From positions 1,302,001-1,366,000 of the forward strand of contig JACKEA010000002.1 of the NCBI GenBank assembly GCA_020633235.1: a DNA stretch of 64,000 bases, given 5' to 3'. The notes under the pieces were generated by a model that saw nothing but the letters and a program-made list of their open reading frames with translations, was not told the origin of the DNA and searched no databases. This DNA is from Polyangiaceae bacterium. GTDB taxonomy: Bacteria; Myxococcota_A; Polyangia; Polyangiales; Polyangiaceae. A program made the position numbers and the translations under genes. Positions 60,247-64,000 of this stretch are shown here, piece after piece; the stretch's first letter is position 1; every line of letters begins with the position of its first letter.

Positions 60247-61206
60247 TCAGGGCGAGAGCGCGAAGTCGGCAGTGACGGCAGCGTGGTCCGACGCGGCCAG
60301 GCCCCAGCCGCTCGGGTCGTGCACGACCTTCGCGCTGCTCGGGACGTAGGCCCCTTGGGCGGAGGTGGCGAGGTACACGTGGTCGATGGCTTCGCCGTGA
60401 CCGTTCCACTGGTAGGTGTACTGCTCCGCCAGGGGCAGATCGCTCGCCGCGCGGAGCAGCACGTTGCCGCTCTCCAGCGCGCTGATCGGCGGCGAGCCGG
60501 GCGTGTCGTTGAGATCCCCGGCCAACACCACGACGGCGTCCGGGAACTCCTGGGTCGACGCGACCACGATGTCGTGCGCCGCCTGCGCCTCCGCCAGGCG
60601 GCGGCCGGGGTCGTCGTTGTTCTTGGAGCGGAAGTGGGCCGCGAAAGCGATCACGCGACGTCCGCCGATCTGTTGATGCACCTCCAAGAACTCCCGGGAG
60701 AAGGTCGTCGACGAGCCGTCGGGCCGCTTGAGCGGCATGTCCCGATGCTTGCGCGCTTCGAGCAGCTTTCCTTTGCCGAACACCGCCACGTCCATCGACC
60801 CGGGCGCTCCGGTCTCCACGAACACCGTCGTCGGATACAGATCCTTCAAGCGCGACGACAGCGCTTCCATGGACACCTGCGTCTCGAGCTCCTGCAGTGA
60901 GATCACGTCCGCGTCGAGCGAGCGGATGGCGTTTGCGATGGCCTCCGCGCGGGAATCGAACGCCGTCTGCGAAGGAGCCTGCTCGAAATCTCCCGGGCCG
61001 CAGCTGCCGGAGTCACACGTCGGGTCGAAAAAGAGATGCACGTTGAAGGTCGCCACCCGGAGCGTGGTTGCCGCGCTTTGCCCGTCCGTTCCCGCGTCCG
61101 AGCTCGCGGCGGCGTCCTGGGGCGGAGCACCGGTACGGCCACTGCTGGGCGCCGGTTGGCAGGCTTGAGCCAGCAGCAAGGAGAGCAGCAGCAGAGTAGA
61201 CCGCAT
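60247..61206 (-). CDS. Endonuclease/exonuclease/phosphatase-family lipoprotein
   Basis: 319 residues. RSTLLLLSLLLAQACQP carries a lipobox. The domain has the metal-dependent phosphodiesterase motifs in order: RVATFNVHLFFD, DVISLQELETQ (Glu metal ligand), VIAFAAHFRSKNN, VVLAGDLNDTPGSPP and ASDHAAVTADF (final Asp-His). Members include DNase I-like nucleases, sphingomyelinases and inositol phosphatases. Its surface location and one disulfide-type pair (DPTCDSGSCG) make an extracellular nuclease or lipid phosphodiesterase the likely choices. It is convergent with the GSGAVG lipoprotein gene, 70 bases apart with a REP-like element between. Confidence 0.87.
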   Translation of the reverse strand: MRSTLLLLSLLLAQACQPAPSSGRTGAPPQDAAASSDAGTDGQSAATTLRVATFNVHLFFDPTCDSGSCGPGDFEQAPSQTAFDSRAEAIANAIRSLDADVISLQELETQVSMEALSSRLKDLYPTTVFVETGAPGSMDVAVFGKGKLLEARKHRDMPLKRPDGSSTTFSREFLEVHQQIGGRRVIAFAAHFRSKNNDDPGRRLAEAQAAHDIVVASTQEFPDAVVVLAGDLNDTPGSPPISALESGNVLLRAASDLPLAEQYTYQWNGHGEAIDHVYLATSAQGAYVPSSAKVVHDPSGWGLAASDHAAVTADFALSP

Positions 61207-61270
61207 CACCGTAACCGTAGCGCACTCGACAAGGCGGCGACGAAATCTCTCAGTGCAGCCCATTTCTGGC

Positions 61271-61310
61271 GGTCGGCGCGGAGCCGCTTGGTTCCGCGGC
61301 GAACCAACAT
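61271..61310. repeat. REP-like element between same-strand genes
   Basis: GGTCGGCGCGGAGCC (61271-61285) and GGTTCCGCGGCGAACCAACA (61290-61309) form a degraded left and a canonical right arm. It is nine bases downstream of the stop of the LarA-like gene on the minus strand. Confidence 0.65.
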
Positions 61311-61319
61311 ACTCTTCAT

Positions 61320-62897
61320 TCAGCGGATCTCGCCCATGACGATGGGCGGGACGTGCAGCAGCGTGACGTCCAGCGTGCGGGCCTCTCCGGCGCGGGCGCG
61401 GTAGAGCGCGTCGTCCATGCTGGGCGCTGTTTCCCAGCCGAGGAGCTTCGGCATGTACTCGTTGTCGGCGCCGACGACGATCACGCGGCCCGCGTGCTGG
61501 CGCCCATTCTCGCCCCAGTACCACATGTAGAACGGGTGGGCCGGGTGGTAGGCGTGCCCGGTGCGGAACATGTGAATGAACGCCGGGTCGCTCGCCATCT
61601 TGCGCTCGTAGCGCTTGTGGAGCTCCACCGCGTCCCGCGTTTCCGGCAATAGGCGGTGCACGAAGTCGATGTAGGGCGCGTGCTGCTCGTGGTCGAACTT
61701 GTCCGAGCACGGGTGCAGGAGCACGATGGTACCGCCCTTTTTCAACAGCGGCTTGCCCCGGTACATGTTGAACAAGTAGCCCTGGGCCAGCACGCTCACG
61801 AGCAGCGGATTGAGGAACGCATGCACGTTGTAGGGGCTGATGTACGGAATCGGCAGCACCAGCACGTCGGCCTGCGCATCTACCGGCACCACGTACTGGT
61901 CGAAGCACTTTTCCAGAGTCTTCGCGTGCACGGCTTCGGTTTCGCCGGCCCACACACCGGTCATGCCGTAGGGCGCGGGAAACTTGTCGAACAGGGCCTG
62001 GCGCGCCGCTTGGGGCAGCCGCGCGGTGGACGCCACCAGGCCCTTGAGCAGCAAGCGCTCGCGGCCGTCGAGGTCGTCCTCGTTCTTGGCCAAGAACTCG
62101 AGCGGGCGATCGAACATGCGGTTATTGAGCGTGGTCTCCACCGTGAACACGTTGAGGGCGGCATTGGCCACGCGCCCCATGCGGGTGAGGCGACACGACA
62201 GCTCGCTCCGTTCCGGATCCATGTAGCTGTCGCAGGCCCGAATCGTCTCCGGGTTGTGGTGGTGCGACAGGCTCCGATAGCTGGTGAGGCCGCACATCAG
62301 CGACTTGTGCCCGCCGTTCATGGGAACGAAGGTCGTGTTCACGTACACGATCAGATCGCTCTCGGCCGCGCGGCGGTTCATCTCCACGACCTCGCCTTGG
62401 TCCGTGGTGCCGATCACGGCGAGGTTATCGCGGTCCTCCGCGTCGTGGTTGTACAGGCGATCCGGCCAGTAGGCGTCGAAGATACGATCCCCCACCATGT
62501 GGCGGACTTCCGCAGCCTTCATGCGACGGTGAATGCCCGTGGCGATGATGATCTCGACGTCTTCCACGCCGTGGTCCGCCAGCATCTCGAGCACCACCGT
62601 GAGCACGCGCTCGCGGTTGTCCGGGCGGCGCATGGGCGGCAGCGGCAGGCTGAGGTCGTCCACCGCGATGGTGACCTTCATCCCCGGGCGCAGCTTCGCG
62701 TACAGCGGCTCCGAGCCCTCGGGGTGGTTGATGGCGTAGCGGATCGCGGCGTCCGGATCCCGAAGCGGCATCACCGGCGGCTTGGGATAGATGCAGCGCG
62801 TGCCGACGGGCAGATCGATCTCGACCAGGCGGTCGCCGGAGAACACGGTTCGCGGAGCGCTGTCGCGCTCCAACGTGACGAGACACGGATGGGTCAT
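61320..62897 (-). CDS. LarA-like (lactate racemase family, DUF2088) protein
   Basis: 525 residues, about 100 longer than LarA. The N-terminal part matches the nickel-pincer racemase family: KVTIAVDDLSLPLPPM, EIIIATGIHRRMKAAE (the TG-x-HR motif), and FVPMNGGHKSLMCGLTSY, where the Lys of GGHK is the residue that in LarA forms a covalent bond to the nickel-pincer cofactor. The second half has STARLPQAARQALFDKFP and LFNMYRGKPLLKKGGTIVLL. It would racemise or epimerise a 2-hydroxyacid; the cofactor genes larB/C/E are not in the window. It is coupled to the HAD gene by an ATGA overlap. Confidence 0.82.
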   Translation of the reverse strand: MTHPCLVTLERDSAPRTVFSGDRLVEIDLPVGTRCIYPKPPVMPLRDPDAAIRYAINHPEGSEPLYAKLRPGMKVTIAVDDLSLPLPPMRRPDNRERVLTVVLEMLADHGVEDVEIIIATGIHRRMKAAEVRHMVGDRIFDAYWPDRLYNHDAEDRDNLAVIGTTDQGEVVEMNRRAAESDLIVYVNTTFVPMNGGHKSLMCGLTSYRSLSHHHNPETIRACDSYMDPERSELSCRLTRMGRVANAALNVFTVETTLNNRMFDRPLEFLAKNEDDLDGRERLLLKGLVASTARLPQAARQALFDKFPAPYGMTGVWAGETEAVHAKTLEKCFDQYVVPVDAQADVLVLPIPYISPYNVHAFLNPLLVSVLAQGYLFNMYRGKPLLKKGGTIVLLHPCSDKFDHEQHAPYIDFVHRLLPETRDAVELHKRYERKMASDPAFIHMFRTGHAYHPAHPFYMWYWGENGRQHAGRVIVVGADNEYMPKLLGWETAPSMDDALYRARAGEARTLDVTLLHVPPIVMGEIR

Positions 62898-63562
62898 GCT
62901 GAGGCTCTGAGATCGAAGCTCGGCCAGCTATAGGCCTTGGCGAGCAGGCGCAGGCGCGGGTCGGGATTGACCGCGGCCGGGTGGCCCACCACGCTGAGCA
63001 TCGGAAGATCCGAGTAGCTGTCGCTGAAGGCGTAGCACTCGTCGAGATCGTGGCCGTTTTCGCGGGCGTGCTCTCGAATCAAGCGCGCCTTCTCGGGCCC
63101 CGCCACCACGGGCTTGAGCAGCTTCCCGGTGGCGATGCCCGCTTTCAGCTCCAAGCGATTGGCGATGATCTCCTGGGCTCCCAGGTGGTCCGCCAAGCGC
63201 CGCACCAGAAAATCCAACGCGCCCGAAATGAGCACCACGGTGTGCCCGCGGTCCAGGTTCGTGCGCACCAGCTCTTTGGCGGACGGAAAGACCGCAGGCC
63301 GGATCACGTCATCGAACACCTCGTCCGAGAGCAGCACCAGCCGGTCCTCGCTCATGCCCGCGTAGGACGCATACAGAAGCTCGTTGAAGGTGCGGCGGTC
63401 GGCCATTTCCGCCAACCCCATGGCCGGCGCGCGCAGAAGGGCGCGACCAATGCTCAGGGCCGTCTGCACCGGAGTGCCCTGGTTCTTGAGATAGAACAGC
63501 GTGGGATGCACCAGGTTGGTGCTGATCAGCGTCCCATCGACGTCGAAATAGCTCGCCGACAC
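62894..63562 (-). CDS. HAD-superfamily hydrolase, SerB-like (HAD-IB)
   Basis: About 222 residues from a GTG just before SASYFDVDGTLISTNL, the nucleophile motif. TVVLISGALDFLVRRL, EKARLIREHA and CYAFSDSYSDLPMLSVVG are motifs II to IV; the spacing and cap resemble phosphoserine-phosphatase-like HAD-IB enzymes. An ATG 27 codons upstream lies inside a REP-like element and gives the spurious start MLVRRG, so the internal GTG is preferred. Translation is coupled to the LarA-like gene. Substrate not known; a phosphorylated hydroxyacid or amino acid is possible given its partner. Confidence 0.85.
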   Translation of the reverse strand: MSASYFDVDGTLISTNLVHPTLFYLKNQGTPVQTALSIGRALLRAPAMGLAEMADRRTFNELLYASYAGMSEDRLVLLSDEVFDDVIRPAVFPSAKELVRTNLDRGHTVVLISGALDFLVRRLADHLGAQEIIANRLELKAGIATGKLLKPVVAGPEKARLIREHARENGHDLDECYAFSDSYSDLPMLSVVGHPAAVNPDPRLRLLAKAYSWPSFDLRASA

Positions 63563-63621
63563 GCGCGATCCGGTCGCTCGGAGCGGCTCCGCTGTCAAGA
63601 GGCGTGAGTGACGCGCCGCGT

Positions 63622-63645
63622 GGGATCCGCGGCGAACCAACAAAA
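63622..63645. repeat. REP-like arm in a divergent gap
   Basis: GATCCGCGGCGAACCAACAA matches the canonical arm. It lies between the HAD gene and the RNase D gene, which diverge. A start codon for a longer HAD reading frame falls inside it. Confidence 0.7.
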
Positions 63646-63736
63646 GCCAGCTCGGCAGCCTGCGTTTCGCTGGCGCGAAACGGAAAGCTCGCGTCTCCTA
63701 CACGGTAGCGCCCCGGTTCTGGTCTACGCTGGGCGG

Positions 63737-64000
63737 ATGCATTTGATCGACAGCCGAGCGGAGCTGGACCGCGTGGTGCGAGAGCTGGAGGAAGGCTCCA
63801 CGTTCTATCTGGACACCGAGTTCGAGGCCACACGGGAGGGGACCACGTTGTGCGTGATGCAGCTCTCGAGCGGCGGCAGCATCCACTTGATCGACGCCCT
63901 GCGTCTGTCGGACCTTGCTCCCCTCACCCGCGCCCTGGGCAAAGCCGACGCGGAGTGGGTGCTGCACGCGGGGCAGCAAGACGTACCCCTGCTCGTGGAT
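63737..64000 (+). CDS. rnd: Ribonuclease D (3' truncated by the window end)
   Basis: Only the first 88 codons are in the window and no stop is reached. The visible part starts MHLIDSRAELDRVVRELEEG, then TFYLDTEFEATREGTTLCVM with the DTE-type DEDD metal site of 3'-5' exonucleases, VMQLSSGGSIHLIDAL, and WVLHAGQQDVPLLVD, the HA-x-QD motif of RNase D. It should trim the 3' ends of tRNA and other stable RNAs. The ATG has GGGCGG just before it. It is divergent from the HAD gene, with a REP-like arm in the gap. Confidence 0.85.
   Translation, partial: MHLIDSRAELDRVVRELEEGSTFYLDTEFEATREGTTLCVMQLSSGGSIHLIDALRLSDLAPLTRALGKADAEWVLHAGQQDVPLLVD

Noticed and set aside
61656..62933. Plus-strand frame of 425 codons opposite the LarA-like gene
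   Set aside because: Antisense shadow; the minus-strand gene has the conserved racemase motifs and operon overlap.
1..64000. tRNA, rRNA and riboswitch genes
   Set aside because: No stretch with tRNA-like conserved bases or rRNA segments was noticed; upstream of metH there is a protein regulator rather than a cobalamin or SAM riboswitch. A covariance-model scan would settle this.

Overview
The window is GC-rich and dense with genes. Several traits point to a myxobacterium-like member of the Myxococcota, most likely Polyangia: many lipoproteins with Gly/Ser-rich linkers and Cys-rich modules, several membrane Ser/Thr kinases, an FHA protein, a C-terminal tail of the MYXO-CTERM type, and a large multidomain lipid enzyme. 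This placement is inferred from protein content, not from a marker gene. I found no rRNA, tRNA, CRISPR array, integrase or transposase.

Layout. 1-5300: methyltransferase end, transaldolase-transketolase fusion, CBS protein, Cys-rich secreted protein, host-attachment-family protein. 5400-8600: a three-gene 2-hydroxyacyl-CoA dehydratase / benzoyl-CoA reductase-like system with its activase. 8680-11340: a lipoprotein, then a radical SAM/SPASM enzyme overlapping a small Gly-rich protein with repeated YG[GA]P-x-DAG motifs. 11380-16590: metH, translationally coupled to an ArsR-methyltransferase fusion with a palindrome in front of it, and a thioesterase. 16620-20220: Pro-rich lipoprotein, Mur ligase lacking its first domain, and a Ser/Thr kinase, all overlapping. 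20280-29250: nine minus-strand genes; the upstream core encodes a PqqD-like protein, an ATP-grasp ligase, a PLP decarboxylase, a urea-transporter/M23-peptidase fusion and two TPR proteins (one with a barrel-like half).

29500-35400: S1-domain protein, methionine sulfoxide reductase fusion, Cys-rich lipoprotein, small membrane protein, FHA protein. 35400-42660: phosphoesterase lipoprotein, epimerase, and a 1577-residue reductase / acyl-ligase / carrier / acyltransferase / SCP2 enzyme resembling myxobacterial ether-lipid enzymes. 42700-46710: two adjacent Ser/Thr kinases with different membrane parts. 46830-53890: Tat-exported aldo/keto reductase, GxGYxYP-type surface protein, lipoprotein, two alpha/beta hydrolases. 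53900-64000: a decayed stretch, beta-lactamase-fold lipoprotein, di-heme peroxidase, Tudor-like secreted protein, deoxyhypusine-synthase-like enzyme, lipoproteins, a LarA-like/HAD pair and the start of RNase D.

A family of short inverted-repeat elements (arm close to TTCCGCGGCGAACCRACA) lies in at least ten intergenic gaps, often right after stop codons. The strongest candidates for undescribed systems are the radical SAM / YG-motif protein pair and the PqqD-like / ATP-grasp / decarboxylase / urea-transporter-peptidase operon.
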